64,000 bases of DNA from Himantopus leucocephalus (Eukaryota > Chordata > Aves > Charadriiformes > Recurvirostridae). This document shows, in pieces, positions 24,771 to 37,075 of the stretch (positions within the stretch are counted from its first letter, which is position 1; every line of letters begins with the position of its first letter). Made by a program: the position numbers and the translations under genes. Location: assembly GCA_003993805.1 (NCBI GenBank), contig RSEF01000003.1, forward strand, positions 42,011,754 to 42,075,753, in the 5' to 3' direction. The notes beneath the pieces were generated by a model. It did no database searches and had not been told where the DNA came from. It worked only from the letters and a program-made list of their open reading frames with translations.

Positions 24771-27352
24771 AACGCACAAAAACATTCACAAACTTAGAAA
24801 TATAACTCTACTTTGAAACTTTATTCCATTTAAAATGACATTTTATGGTAAGATGCATTTTTTGGCTGGAAGAGTCCTATATCAAATTTAATAGTAAAAG
24901 ATGTCTCTCCGTTTGCTACAAAGAAACCAACCTCAAGCCTAAAAACAAGCTGTAACATAACCCCAAATGTGAATGAATTCCTTATTTAAAATTCAATCAC
25001 CTTACAATATATACATAAAAACAATAGATTTGCAGAATTAAGAAATAAAGAGGATGGTTTTGCTCAGTAAAGTGATTTAACAAGCATGGATTGCTTCCAA
25101 AAGTAGTGAAGAAAGTGGAACATGGAAACAGTTTTGAGATGTGAACATGTGAACTGATAATGCTTATTAAAGCATTTGCTAATTTAGCCCAACTATCATC
25201 ATCCATCTTTTGTTAGTAGTATGATCTTTTCAAAAGCTGCTGTTCTCCTCCAACGGTGAGGGAATCTACACAACCCCCCAAAGAAACACTTGTGTTGTAA
25301 ACTTGAACAGAAGAAAATAAAATTCACTAAGCAATTTTCATAATGGGTCTGCCACTGTTATTGTTGTAATGGGATAAGTATTAATAGTCAGTAGTTGCCA
25401 AAGTATTCTATCAATATATATCTTCAATTTGACCGATATTTTTGTAGTGTGAATTATTAAATGATCCTAGGGCAAGAAAGCACATGTGAATAAGCTGTGC
25501 TAATAAAACATCAGCTACATCACCAGAAGACTCATCTTGAAGGATATTGGAGAAAAGCAGGGGATTGGATCAGGCATTCTCAAGAATGCCAGTCTGGAGT
25601 GACAGCTGAGGTCTATTAGTTGTGTTTGGCCTATTACTGGTGCTTGGTTTCATACCTCATCCTTGATACCTGGCTGTAGTTCAGATGACACACTACTGTT
25701 TGCATTAAAGTGCATCACAATCCCATTACAACTGGAAAATAGTCTTAAAGACACGCAGGGAATTTTGTTAACTGCCTCAAGAACTCTGCTGGAACCTTTT
25801 TCACGTTATCATATGCCTCCTATAATATTCTCTCTGCTCTTCCTTATATAAGGCAATAGTAACATTGTATGGACGCAGACATTAGAAAGAAAACCATTTT
25901 ATTTACTCTTATTTACAGTCAACTTTGCTTTAAAGATTTCGTAATTTTATGGCTCCCTCAGTATTTCTATCTCCAAATGACTTCAAATGAGCTTAACCTA
26001 GAAACTGTCAGACCTTAAAAATTAAAACAAGGATGCGCTGTATGGGTTTTCTTTTGTTTGCTTTTTTCTCCAAGTTCGTGCAGAATAAGCAGAATAAATA
26101 TTACTTCACAAAACATGGAGAAAAATCAGCATCAACAAGCAAGCATAGGAAACTTGATATGAAATTTACACTGTATTCCTTAAAGACAAGAATGTTCAGA
26201 AGTTTTATATAGTGAGAGAGAGACTGTAGATTTAATATCCAAACTTACTGAATGATAATAAATTCATTAAATAGATTTTTCTGGCCTCACAGGCAACTAG
26301 CACTGCAACCACTTCTATCCCAACGCATTTTTATTGTTAAAAAGATTCACTTAAAATAGAGCGGCATGAATGAATTCATCAGGATCACTGCTATTATAAT
26401 GAATCATTAATATCCTAGTGAAAAATTTATTATTATGAATAATACATTCAAAATGATGAGACAGAAAATGAAGCATTACTCTGCAATGCATCAGAGAGAA
26501 TCAAAATGATGTTATGGAAGTTGGCAAGGTGAAAAACATCATTTTTTGTTCTAAATCTTTCTAGATGTCTTTCCAGATGCTTTACCTTTATTTTATTTTC
26601 CTCATCAAACATTTATATTTTAGCTGAAGAAAAAACAAATTTGTTAAGCAACATTCTTCCCTTTGTATAAACAAAATGTCCAAGTGTAACCATTACTTTG
26701 GTCACAAAACAGGTTCTGCCCTCAGAAGGGACACCTTTGTCTTCAAAACATTTATTTGAGCATATGTGATTGTGAAACAAACCCCCTCCTTTCCAACAAA
26801 TAGCAAAGTTAATTTTTCAAACTACTGTATCTACCGCATATATAGCAGAGTTATAGTAGGCTTCAATAACAAAGTGATTAGATGAGATAATTTTGATATT
26901 GCACTGTTACTCTGTTCAGTTAGGAATCAGAAGGACTTAAAGTAATAATCATCTCAACGTAAGTGTCACAGAATAAAAACTTATCACAAATAGAATAATC
27001 GCCCTCTTTCCTGTGGAGTTAAAATAAGAGTAATCAAATGTGTCTTTGAACTGCAGCACATAAGAATTGCACCGCGGCTTACTACAACTGAATTTGGATA
27101 ACCAAAATAAAAAGCATATTACTGAGATGGACTTCTGCAGCTAACTTGTTTTAAAGTAAGCCCAAACGAGAAAGCACAGCATTAGATTCCACGACAAAGG
27201 AAAAATTAAACTTCAAAGGGTAATTAAATATTCCTTATACTATCGGTATATTTGATTTGTACATTCTCCCAGACAGATTTGTTTATAGTACATCAAAGCA
27301 AGCAATATTATAACTATATCCTTGCTTCATACATGACACTTGAAATACTCAG

Positions 27353-27358
27353 CAGTAC
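27353..27358 (-). other. RYR2: Splice donor of RYR2 exon 2 (5' splice site of intron 2)
   Basis: On the minus strand the exon ends AAG and the intron begins GTACTG. AAG|GT is a good match at the exon side. Position +4 (C) departs from the GTAAGT/GTGAGT consensus, so the site is canonical but of moderate strength. Exact placement is fixed by codon 56 (K) and the phase 0 start of exon 3. Confidence 0.93.
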
Positions 27359-27478
27359 CTTAGAATTTGATGTAGATTCCAAAAAGCAAAGCCTGTTGCC
27401 AAATCCTTCTGCAGCAAGACACAATTTCTGTTGCTCCTTGTGAACAGTTGCAGTGCACTGCAGAACCACTTCATCATC
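27359..27478 (-). CDS. RYR2: RYR2 exon 2 (codons 17-56), cardiac ryanodine receptor
   Basis: Read on the minus strand, this 120-bp block is an open 40-codon frame containing [14 protein letters not shown] and [16 protein letters not shown] and ending ESTSNSK. It is bounded by a pyrimidine-rich acceptor ending GGTAG (+ strand from 27479) and a GTACTG donor (27353-27358). From family knowledge, this is the start of the N-terminal beta-trefoil (domain A) of ryanodine receptors, the large tetrameric Ca2+ release channels of the sarcoplasmic/endoplasmic reticulum. RYR2 drives Ca2+-induced Ca2+ release in heart muscle. The ESTSNSK end fits RYR2 better than my recollection of RYR1 and RYR3, which have a proline after the glutamate. 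The one difference from recalled human RYR2 is V for I in CTATVHKEQ. The exon length and the phase 0/0 borders match human exon 2. It starts at codon 17, so exon 1 (16 codons plus 5' UTR) must lie beyond 64000. The exon has no ATG start and is far shorter than a typical ORF cutoff, so simple ORF calling misses it. Confidence 0.97.
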
Positions 27479-27510
27479 CTACCAAAAAGCAAACAAAAAC
27501 AGAACAGTGG
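27479..27510 (-). other. RYR2: Splice acceptor and pyrimidine tract before RYR2 exon 2
   Basis: In transcript direction the intron ends in a T-rich stretch (TTCTGTTTTTGTTTGCTTTT), then GGTAG, then exon 2 (GATGATGAAGTG). The AG at 27479-27480 is the first upstream of the exon and gives the expected codon 17 start. Confidence 0.92.
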
Positions 27511-28329
27511 TTATGCTTCTGATCCAAAAAGATCTGGGGAAGCATTTACAAAATCATCGCTAAACTCAGAAAGAGCTATCCCTGAACACAAGAAGAATCA
27601 AATCTCAGCATAATATTTATTCTCAGAGCTGTGAATGTGGGCAAATCAATTAAAATAATTATAACTACATATGTGCTTTTCCTGTTTGCCTATCCTTGTA
27701 ACAAAAGTCAGTATGCATGAAACACAGATGTTATGGGAATAAATCCTTGTAGTAACATAGGAGAAGATCTTGTCAACAAACCTGAAAGAAAAGAAGCAGA
27801 CCCTTATTTAAATCCCACTTGTTTAAAGGAACATAACCATGAGCTTTGAGCTTATAACTTCGAGCTTATGGAACATAACCATTTCCCTTTGCAGAAATAT
27901 GGTTTAAGTTAAAAAGAAAGAAAACTTTGTTGTAATGAGCCTATTTTCTAGCAAAGGTTTTCTGTTTAAGAATAGAAAAAATAGTATTAACCTGTGCATT
28001 CTGCCCATTTATTTATGAAGCAAAATTAGAGTTTCCGATAATAATTTTCACATGAATGATTATGAAAAGGTCATATTTAACACTGGAAATAAAATGTAAT
28101 ACAACAATAAAACTACAGGATGAAGCATGCAACTGGAAGCAGAAGAGGATAAGACTACAAAAATGCACGCATTAAGGCAGGCATGTTTATCAAAAAAAAG
28201 TTGTTTTACAGGCAGCTTTTTACACAGGGACACTCTGGAAAAGTTCATCAAATTAAATAAATGCCTGAATTTAAATTGAACTGAGTAATTTGAAGTCACT
28301 TGTAAACACCCATCCTGAATTAAGCTGGC

Positions 28330-28480
28330 CTTCTATTTGGTTTAATTTACTTCACTGTAGTAATTAAACTCAACTAAATTAAGGCATATTTAATTCTGAA
28401 AAGAACAGGAGATTAAATAGAGTTTAATCAGACACTTTAAAAATTAATCCATGTCACCTTTTTTAATTGTCCCCATGTAG
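28330..28480. promoter_or_regulatory. TAAT/ATTA-rich patch, possible intronic regulatory element
   Basis: About ten TAAT/ATTA cores on the two strands occur within 150 bp (for example GTAATTAAACT, GATTAAATAGAGTTTAATCA, AAAATTAATCC), 0.85 kb upstream of RYR2 exon 2 in transcript order. Homeodomain-dense, AT-rich patches are common in conserved non-coding elements, but base composition alone may produce this. Confidence 0.25.
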
Positions 28481-28790
28481 CAAACCCTAGCCCTAAGTGT
28501 AGGTAAACCAATTTTCCTTGTATCCCAGCAACAGTGCCCAAGCTGCATATTGCTTATGATCCACAGCCAATTGTAGAGGCAAAAAGTAGTAACTGCTTCC
28601 AGTCAGACATTAAATCCAGAAAGTGTAATACGTGCAAATGTTATATGTGCAGTTGACAATGTACAATTGTAATTAACAAAGAAAAAATCCCTAAGGCCAA
28701 AATCAAGGATCTAGAAGACCACACATACAGAGCTAAGAGCTTTGCTGTTGTACTCTGTAAAATTAGCACCTATTAAAACCCACAGCATTT

Positions 28791-28805
28791 GGGGCGAGGG
28801 GGGGG
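28791..28805 (+). repeat. G-rich run (G4 CGA G8)
   Basis: Four Gs, CGA, eight Gs on the + strand, similar to the runs at 1669 and 7086. No associated element is recognised. Confidence 0.88.
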
Positions 28806-31553
28806 TTCGGTTTTGTTTTTTAAAGTGCAAAATTAGTATTTCCTAATCTTAATTACACTTGATTCAAATAAAAGTTTATTTTCAGGTTAAAAATAGTGAT
28901 GTTAGATTGCAGCTGTATAAACACACTCTCCTTCCTCTTTCTCTTCCTGGCCTTTCTTCCTAAATTACCACGCCTCCAGAATGGAAACTCCAGTAACCCT
29001 GTGACCATCATACATTGTGCTAGAGTTGTCTCCAAAAAGGGTCACTAGAGAAGACGCTAACATCATACCTCCACAGCTAGAGGCAGACAACATAGTAAGG
29101 CTACTTGCTACTGAAATGAACCACCAATGTAATTTTTTGCTGCCCCATTTTCTACCATTGTATGCTGTGCTTTTAGAGAAAGTCTGAAAAGTGTTCTACA
29201 TAGCCCATCTACAAAAATGATTCTATGATGACAGCAGCAAAAATACAAGTTGGTTTGGGGCAAATCCCTGACATACTTAATTTTAGTTAATGATCTAATG
29301 CATCATATCCTTCCCTGCAAACCAATTACGCACAATCACCAAGCATACATGTATAATGTAGATTCTAACTGTTGGAGGATTGATTAAGAACTGGAATACA
29401 GTAACTGCTAAATTTCCTGACATACAACCTTTCTCAATTCATTTTGCAATTATTATCTCTTCTTTTGCTGTACAGTGTAGTGAGTATATGGCTTATTTTG
29501 TTAAATACATAGCTCACAAAGAGACTGATTTATTAAAAAATGCTTACTAATTAAAGAAAATCAATCACCTTCCCATGCCCTTTTCAGAAGTCAATTCCTG
29601 GGTTGGGAGGACATGCTCATTAAAACAACAAAGCAAATCACAATTCTGTTTTGATGTTTTCTTTGGTTTGTGTGCAGATGGTTACAATAAATGTTCTCTT
29701 AATTCAGGCCACAGAGTCAGTGTTGTGGAATTTCTTGCTCTAGTCAAGGTGGGGTTAATAAAATTGCCACGGAAGATTAAGAAAGATGCAGTGCCATTGT
29801 CAGATCAAGTGAAAGGTGATTACAGGTAATGACGTGTTAAATACACTCAGCTCTAAGTTACTTTGCATTTCTGTGCACATCATTAGAGAAGAATCTAATA
29901 TAAACTCTACCCTGGATTCAGTCATCCAACATTTACTAACTACACGTTCAGAAGATTCCTGTAGATATACAATTTAACTGTGTTGCAGAATTATATTAAG
30001 ATACATAATTCCATTCCATTTCTTTAGAGAAGACTGGTAAGTGGGTAAGCATCTCAGCACCGTCTTTCTAAACCTGTTTTCTAATCAGCAAATGCTATCC
30101 AGTTCCAGTATCAGGAGAGCTAAAAATGCGTAATTTCCTTATCTGAAGTCACACCGCCAGAGCCCTTCACTGAAGGTCACTTTGCTCTTGTATGAAGAAA
30201 GCTACAGTGTGCATCATATTAAATGTCTATTAAAGAAAAATACTTTTCTGATATTCTTAAATCTTCAATTACAAGATGTCTCAAACTGGTTCATTTCCTC
30301 CTATTACCTTCTGAACATTTTCACATCCATATATTATGCAGATGAGGTCTTAGATCATAATTTTTTCTGTCAGTCAATGTCAGATTAGAACTGATGAAAG
30401 TAATTTATGTTTCAAAGGGGTATAACTGTAGCCTTCAAAAGTTAGGCAAATATATCATTATGTATCCAGACACACTCCTATCCACCTCTTTTCTAATTCT
30501 CCCCATACGAGACAGAAAATTCAGGGGTAGAGGCAACACAAAGGTGTTGACAGGAGTATTCATGTCTTTTAAACATCTCTGACAAATGTTGAGTTGCTTA
30601 ATATCAGAGTAAACTAAACAGAGACAAAAATTAAAGAGATTCCAAGAAGTCAACTTCAAGCACAGATGTTTAATGCTAAAACGTAATCACTTGTAAGAAC
30701 TTTTGATCCTCTTGGACAAACTGTGTTTTGAGACATGTAGAAATACTCGTCTATGCATTGATAACATTAAGTTCATAGCCAAAAGAAAAACCTAATCTTC
30801 CACAACACAATTATAGGTCTTTGTAATTGATTAAGGTAACATACATGTCAATAAACAATAGTGTGTGTCTGTCATTCAGTGACATTAGTTTAGCATATAC
30901 GTGATCTAATTAAAATCTTATTAAAAAAAAGTATCTGTATTCTGCTGTAACAAAAGTATTTGATTTAAACTTCATATTCAAAACAACCACAACAAACATA
31001 GATCATACGGAGTATAGTATAGTCTTGAAAAAACTCCAGCACAGTTTGGAAGGAAGGGCAATAGCACAGACATTTCCAGTGCCAGATATTTCTGTCATTC
31101 TTGTTTTGCTGAATAATCATCACTTCAATACACATCTGCCAGTTGCCTCCGTGAAAATTGGAAAATCTTAGTATTTCCATCCCAATTTGCTATCACCATA
31201 GCAGCCTTCATTAGCAAGCTCAAAGATGCTGCTTTGTCTTCTATTTTTCCAGGTTTTGGATATAGAAAAAAAGGTATCAACTGAGTAAGGGAAAGTAGGT
31301 GCCAACAGCCACACAAAATCTGTGCACACAGTGGTGCTGCAGCTTATTATCAAATGCACAAGGCAAGCAGTCACCATAACAACAATGGAGCACAGTCCCA
31401 GATATATCTGCATTTACTGCAAGTAAGAGTGAGTCCAACTTGAGAAGCCGTGCATTCAGTTCAGACACTTTAATGGATGATTCTTCCATCCATTCTCATT
31501 CATCCTTCAGTTCACAGTCTGATCTTCTTCCTAACACTCTGTATTTGGAAGTA

Positions 31554-31720
31554 CAGTTATCTCCATTCTACAAATGGAGAGTTAAGGAACAAAGATGACA
31601 TTGCCTACCTACCCCAACAGAGCATGCCTAGGGGATAGTAGAAATAAATAGAGAAAAACTCATATTGCTAAATTGATAACCTGAGTCAGAAAGCTATGCT
31701 CCTTCCCAACTTTGCAAATG
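31554..31720 (-). repeat. MIR-like ancient SINE relic
   Basis: AGTTATCTCCATTCTACAAA, TGGAGAGTTAAGGAACAAAG, then a CTTACC-like TGCCTACCTACCCCAACAGA and AACCTGAGTCAGAAAGCTAT keep the order of the reversed MIR/tRNA-SINE core and its tRNA-related part. Confidence 0.5.
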
Positions 31721-32888
31721 AACTTGCTGAAGGCAACGTGCAGCTAAGGCTAATGTAACCAGACCTATACAGTGCTTTAAGATTGTGACCAAGTACCATC
31801 TTGGAGTAATCCATTAATCCCAATAAATCCTTATATGCCAGTCAGTACACAGTTTTAAAGACACTGTATATTCCAGCAAAAAGACATTCTGCTTTGTGTT
31901 ATGTCAAATACCTGCACTAACTCAAACAGCATAAGCGTTTGATAAGCACACTACTGCATTTATCATTCTGATTCTTCAAGAGGTATTCTGAAAAGAACAG
32001 GTAGATGTTATCAATGCCACAAAGCCCTACTTATTTTTAGACATCCAATTTTGAAAAGCAAAGACAGCTATTGAACAAAGAGCAGCACACAGTAGATTCT
32101 TAATTATATCTATTCATTATGGGCTACTTAATTATTTTCTTGAAATTGCCATAGTCACAGAAACTAAACAAATAACTAGATTATTTAGCAGAAGACCCAG
32201 TAACTAAAAAAAAAAAACCCAACCAAACCACCTTTAACAGCACTATAACAGTTTCTACAGTTAAAAATTACTCCTAAAACCAAAATGCCAGCAGCAATAG
32301 CCATAAACTGGCAAACCGCATGCTCAGAACTGCATTCCAGAAGACCAGATTAATGAGGGAAGAGCATGGGTTTGCTGTCAAGGTACAATATTAAAACAGC
32401 AAGTTCTCAAAGCTCTGTAACAGCATTTACTTTCATCTACAGTGATTATTTGACTTTGCTGTGAAATCCACTCAAATCTCCTAAGATTACATGAAATACA
32501 TGCTACCCAGTCAAGAAAAAGGTTAGTTTCTCATGTGAAGATGTGAGCATGTTATGGTCCAACATGAATGTTTTGACCAGGTGTATTTTTCCCAGATCAG
32601 CAATTTCAAGTTATGACTGAACAAAACCTACACGCATAAACATATATTCCCATACGTTACTTTGTCCTGTTAAACCCTGAAAACTGATACCTCCTGTGTG
32701 ATGTCAGTTTTGAATAATCCTTAACCTTCTCAATATGTTAATTCTATTAAAGGACTAAGACTGGCGGACTGAATTGCCACAGGTAGGCAACATCTACAGT
32801 GCTACAGCTGTTAGCACCTCCTCAATATGGACATAGCTGTGATTTTGAGGGTGGAATATCTGCATTGTGGCATTTTTCTGGAAACCTG

Positions 32889-32973
32889 CTAGTTGGTGGT
32901 TTGTTGTTTTTTGTATGGTTGGGGGGTTTTTTTAGTATTTTTCATGGGTTGGTTGGTTTGTTTGTTCTTTTTA
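32889..32973. repeat. G/T-rich low-complexity stretch
   Basis: Repeated GGTTTGTTGTTTTTTG, GGTTGGGGGGTTTTTTT and GGGTTGGTTGGTTTGTTTG segments. No coding or structural role is evident. Confidence 0.75.
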
Positions 32974-34739
32974 AACCTGCACATTGTAGTACCTTAAACT
33001 TTTAATAATTATACATATTTTTAAAACTTCTGAATTCATATCTGGTACTGGTTTAGTAGGGAGTCAAAGGATAGAACAGGGTCGAATAATTTGTTTATTT
33101 GCATTCTTTGAGAATGCAAAATATAATTTCCTACTGTACATCTTTCCTTATTTTACACTCTATGCCATTATTACCTCCAAGTCTTTTATTTTAACCATGG
33201 AAGAAAAGCACAATTTTGGAGCTTCTAGTATTGCTAAAAAATCTCTGCAGGAAAAGTTGATGATAAATAAAGTAGCAATACACTACAAGAAATATGTTTA
33301 TTTAGAAACACTGTATGGGCTTCAGCCCAAGGTGCTTCAACTTATTATGACATGACCTTGACATCTGCATTTTGCTTCCATTTCAGGACAAAAACAGGCA
33401 AAATTTTTCCTTGATTTTATATTTTATATATTACGCCTTTGCAGAGAATGTAGCAAATAAAACACGAACTATTACTAGTTTAAATAATTTGCTGTGTTCT
33501 TCCTAATCTGACCCATTATACATAATTACCTCCCTTAAAGATGTAATGCTGACTCTGTGTTTCTACTGCTCCATGACAGTATACACATTCTGAAATTGCA
33601 TAGAGAATAGAGAATGTCACATTTGCAAAATATAGCATTCAAAGGTTAAAACTGGTAAGTTATGCTTGTACATTCAAATGCACTTCTGCTGCTGTTTTAT
33701 ATTGCAAATACTGCGGTTAGTGGAATGTTTCCATCAACTTCCATATGCTATAAATCAGGATCTCAGCACAGACTTTAATAGCTCAATCTTTAATAGCTTC
33801 CTCAAATTCCACGTATGCACAGTTCTACTTCACTGCTTCCCATTTACTGTTGAGCTGCGCAATTGAACTGTGCAATGAGTATAGGTGCCACACATACTTT
33901 AAAAGTAGATTTACAAATAGAAATTTAGCCTGTACAAACTGCTTTCTGCCTGAGGGAATTATGGACTAATTCTTGACTTACAAACTTTACTTCAACTTCC
34001 CTTTGCCTTGTTGGGATAAGCACTAGATTAAAGTGCAGAATATAAGTTCGTAAGTCCTATGGGCCATCAAGTACATTTCCACAATTACTGGCAACCACAT
34101 GCTAGTAGTTGCCCCCTAGCCTCTTTCTGTGCTTTGGAAGAAGATAAAAGGCAACAATGCAGAAGTCAAGTAACAAATTAAGATGGTGTTTTTCCTTCTA
34201 CAAATCCCTGCTGACAACAAACAGAAGCCTTGATGCATAGGATTTATTAAACACCATGTACATAACATGCAAGAACTATGATCAACAGCGATTAAATATC
34301 TTTTCAACAATCCTATGGGAGATACCAACAAAACAAATGCTCGGAGCATAGCATTACCTACTTTAACTGCTAATTCTATTCTTAACTCCTCAACCAGTGT
34401 CTTCAACAAACTGCCAAACCCTATTTTGTAATACCAACCTATTATGGAGATAACTCTAAAGCTTCTGACATCTGAAGGCAAAGGAAGCCTCTGACAGAGA
34501 TAAAAAAAGGACCCAAACTTCCGATTACTGTATCTGAGCTTGAACCACAACTCCACTATCTTCTTGGTAGCAAATGACCGTCATAATAGTTAATAATAAA
34601 ATAATAATAGTAACATCCTTGGCCAGCAGAAATTAGTGCTCAGACTCTCTTATGGGAGAACAACCTATAAGAAATTGAAAACAACCTTAGAGCAGTGCAC
34701 ACCCCTTATGTAGGGATGCAGGATAAAAAGCAATGAAAG

Positions 34740-35335
34740 GACAATGGTGCTGTAGAGAAGGACCTGCTGGTTATGGTAAATCAAATGCTGATCATGAGCC
34801 AACGCCACCAGGCAGCTATACAGAAGCCAAAAAGCTAGGCTAATGGAGAAAGAAGTGCATGTGGCCACAAGAGTAGTGATCCTTGGACTTTACAGCCAAC
34901 ACTGGTAAGGCTTCGGCCAAAGCAAAACAGCCATTTTGACCCTTTGTTTCAAATAGAGAAAGAGGAGAGAGCAACAATACTGATGATGCCTAGAAAAAAA
35001 AAAAAAGGAAAGATCTAGAAAAACTGTTGGGATGCAGTCTGCTTAGACTGGGGAAACACGGCAACAATGTAAAGTATATAATATTGTTGTCGGTAAAACA
35101 TGGAGTAGAGGACAAGTAATACTGTTCCTCATTACATTAAGAAAATTAGCATTAGACAGTTGGGGAAAAGTTTTTTGAGGATAGCAAAGCATTTTTACAG
35201 ACCAGTTTAGAAGCTTCATCATTATAAGACTATAAAAACTGCTCAAGAAACCCTCTGTCAGGGGGATTTATGCATAGCTGAACTTGCCCTAAGACGAGAA
35301 GGAAGAGAGATGACATTTCTGGTCACACGATTCTA
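34740..35335 (+). mobile_element. Ancient CR1-like relic (RT C-terminus to 3' UTR)
   Basis: Ordered short matches to CR1-type RT and 3' UTR: GCTGTAGAGAAGGACCTG, GGTTATGGTAAATCAAATGC, ATGAGCCAACGCCACCAGGC, GAGAAAGAGGAGAGAGCAAC and a degenerate 3' end CTGTCAGGGGGATTTATGC with GAAGGAAGAGAGATGACAT. Frames are destroyed. The family assignment rests on remembered amniote CR1 consensus order. Orientation is antisense to RYR2. Confidence 0.62.
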
Positions 35336-35641
35336 AGTCATCTGGACACATTTTGCTGTACAAGTTTTATTTTTATCCTGTAGGAGGAGTAATTTCATAA
35401 GAATTCAACATTATTCCAATGGAATTATCATTTGAGACATAAAACCCCATGCAGAACAGATGGAATTCCAGAGGACCAGACTAGCTGATAGTTCTCGATA
35501 CAGCACTACGAAGCATGTAGCTAGTACAATAACCACATTATCTCCTCCTCCTTCCCCAAAAAGCTCTAACTTACTCATCAAAATAATTCTGCAATTACAG
35601 CAAAGTCATGGTGATCTGCAGTACTAAAAGACACATGGCAG

Positions 35642-35660
35642 TAAATAAATAAATAAATAA
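35642..35660. repeat. (TAAA)n microsatellite
   Basis: TAAATAAATAAATAAATAA: almost five perfect tetranucleotide units. Confidence 0.9.
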
Positions 35661-36984
35661 CCTATCTTGCATCATGCAGATTCATATTCAGCACCTGTCA
35701 GAAAAAAAAAAATCTTCACTAAAGAACAATGATACAAAGAGGCTGTCAGAAAGCAATCACTATGTACAAGTCAAAAAGCTTGTTATGCACCACTTGAATA
35801 GAGCTATGCTATATGGCAAACCAGAGTTTATTTAGGACTTGCACACCAACACTGAGCAGAGCGTCTCAGGCACAGTGCACACCCCAGTCTACAGGTTCCA
35901 CAGAGGGAAATGAAGGGCACGATCAGAAGGGAACAAACAAATCTGAGTGGCTCAAGCACACCCAGGTAAGAAAAGCACCTCCTGTGCTCTGCAAAGTGCT
36001 TCATGGAGAAACAAAAGGTGCTACTGAGTTTGATCTGACTGGGCACTGCAGTGATATTCTAGGTGTCTGTGCCCTTCAATTGCACATGCTACCTCCCTCC
36101 TCAAACGTACTACTCAATAGTGGTATCAAACATGCACACAACACTGAAAACAGATGTAGTGTCTACATGTCATCTCAAAGCTTCCTCTTCTGGCTCTTCA
36201 TTCCACTGAGTCAGCATGAAGCAATGTCAAATTTGGTTTCAGCACTCAATGGCCTTTTGTACGCATGTGCTAGCATGCTCTTGACTGAGTCCTACTAAAA
36301 ATATGCCTGCAAATGAACATATTTCCAATTGAGATGACTCATTTTATTATTTCTCACCAATTAGCTTCTGTGGTCCTACAATCCTAAAAAATGCCAAGTT
36401 CAGCTGTCAGTGTCTAATAATAAATCTATCTGTCTGTAACCATAGTTAGTAATGGCTAACTCTGCATCTGATACAGTTGACAGAGGACTGGTGAAAAACA
36501 TCTGCAATAAAGCACGAATAACAAATTAAACAGAAAACAGCAGTGGGCTGATTTCAGCTTCTTAACAGCCCCAGTATGTCAACTTTATCTCTGATGCAAT
36601 TCCACTTATTTTAGGAATTTAAGAATTCTATTGCATTACACCCTCACTCACTAGTTCCAGGCTATGTCTCTATCAAAGGTGTGATTACAGCATGGGACAT
36701 ATCTATGCTATATTTGAGCTTGCTGGTGTGAATAACTGTACCAGTAAAGACAGAGGTGACAGCATGCTAGAAAAGGTGTCCACAAGATTCTGCAGGCAAA
36801 CACACGATTGTATCTATAATCTGAGTCAGGCAGTTAACAAGCCGCCTCTAAACAAACACCAAGTATCTTATAACCCCATGGTGCTCAGTCCAAGCTAATA
36901 AATCCAGACTCTCACCAGTATCTGAAAGTGCTGTATCTGAAAATAATCACTGAAGGTTTTTAGTTTTACAACACTTTTCTGAGA

Positions 36985-37075
36985 AAGAGTTCATTAATCT
37001 CAGCTGGAGAACAGAGGCACACGTTAAAACAAGTAATTTGTTCAAGGTCACATAATACTTAGACTCAAACTGAAC
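36985..37075 (-). repeat. MIR-like ancient SINE relic
   Basis: AATCTCAGCTGGAGAACAGA, GGCACACGTTAAAACAAGTA and TTGTTCAAGGTCACATAATA closely follow the reversed MIR core (CTGGGGAACTGAGGCACA, then AAGTGACTTGCCCAAGGTCA). This is the best preserved of the MIR-like copies here. Confidence 0.6.

Larger units (their letters stand above)
7250..27358 (-). other. RYR2: RYR2 intron 2 (complete, 20,109 bp)
   Basis: The intron is bounded by the exon 2 donor and exon 3 acceptor described here. Contents in + strand order: ancient CR1 (7384-7797), MIR-like relic (about 8905-8985), two young CR1 3' ends (9231-9297, 10390-10528), a 153-bp direct duplication with a single N (19018-19324), homopolymer A tracts (for example 21826-21841), a CR1 3' end (23644-23707) and a longer CR1 broken by an N10 gap (24261-24770). 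I see nothing identifiable in 10529-19017, 19325-23643 or 24771-27358 beyond AT-rich intronic sequence. The largest ORF there (145 codons at 22331-22768, + strand) has no recognisable domain and no splice or codon evidence. Confidence 0.9.

Noticed and set aside
7145..27478. Assignment to RYR1 or RYR3
   Set aside because: [22 protein letters not shown] and the 35-codon length of exon 3 fit RYR2; the recalled paralogues differ at several of these positions and at the end of exon 3.
28881..28900. MEF2-type site TTAAAAATAG near exon 2
   Set aside because: A 10-bp AT-rich consensus is expected many times in this sequence by chance.
34116..34556. 146-codon minus-strand ORF
   Set aside because: No domain recognised, and it lies near ancient repeat debris in intron 1. 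Treated as chance.
35813..36298. 161-codon ORF, + strand, the longest in the window
   Set aside because: No recognisable domain, low-complexity-free but random-looking composition, antisense to RYR2 within intron 1, and ORFs of 130-160 codons are expected by chance in 64 kb.
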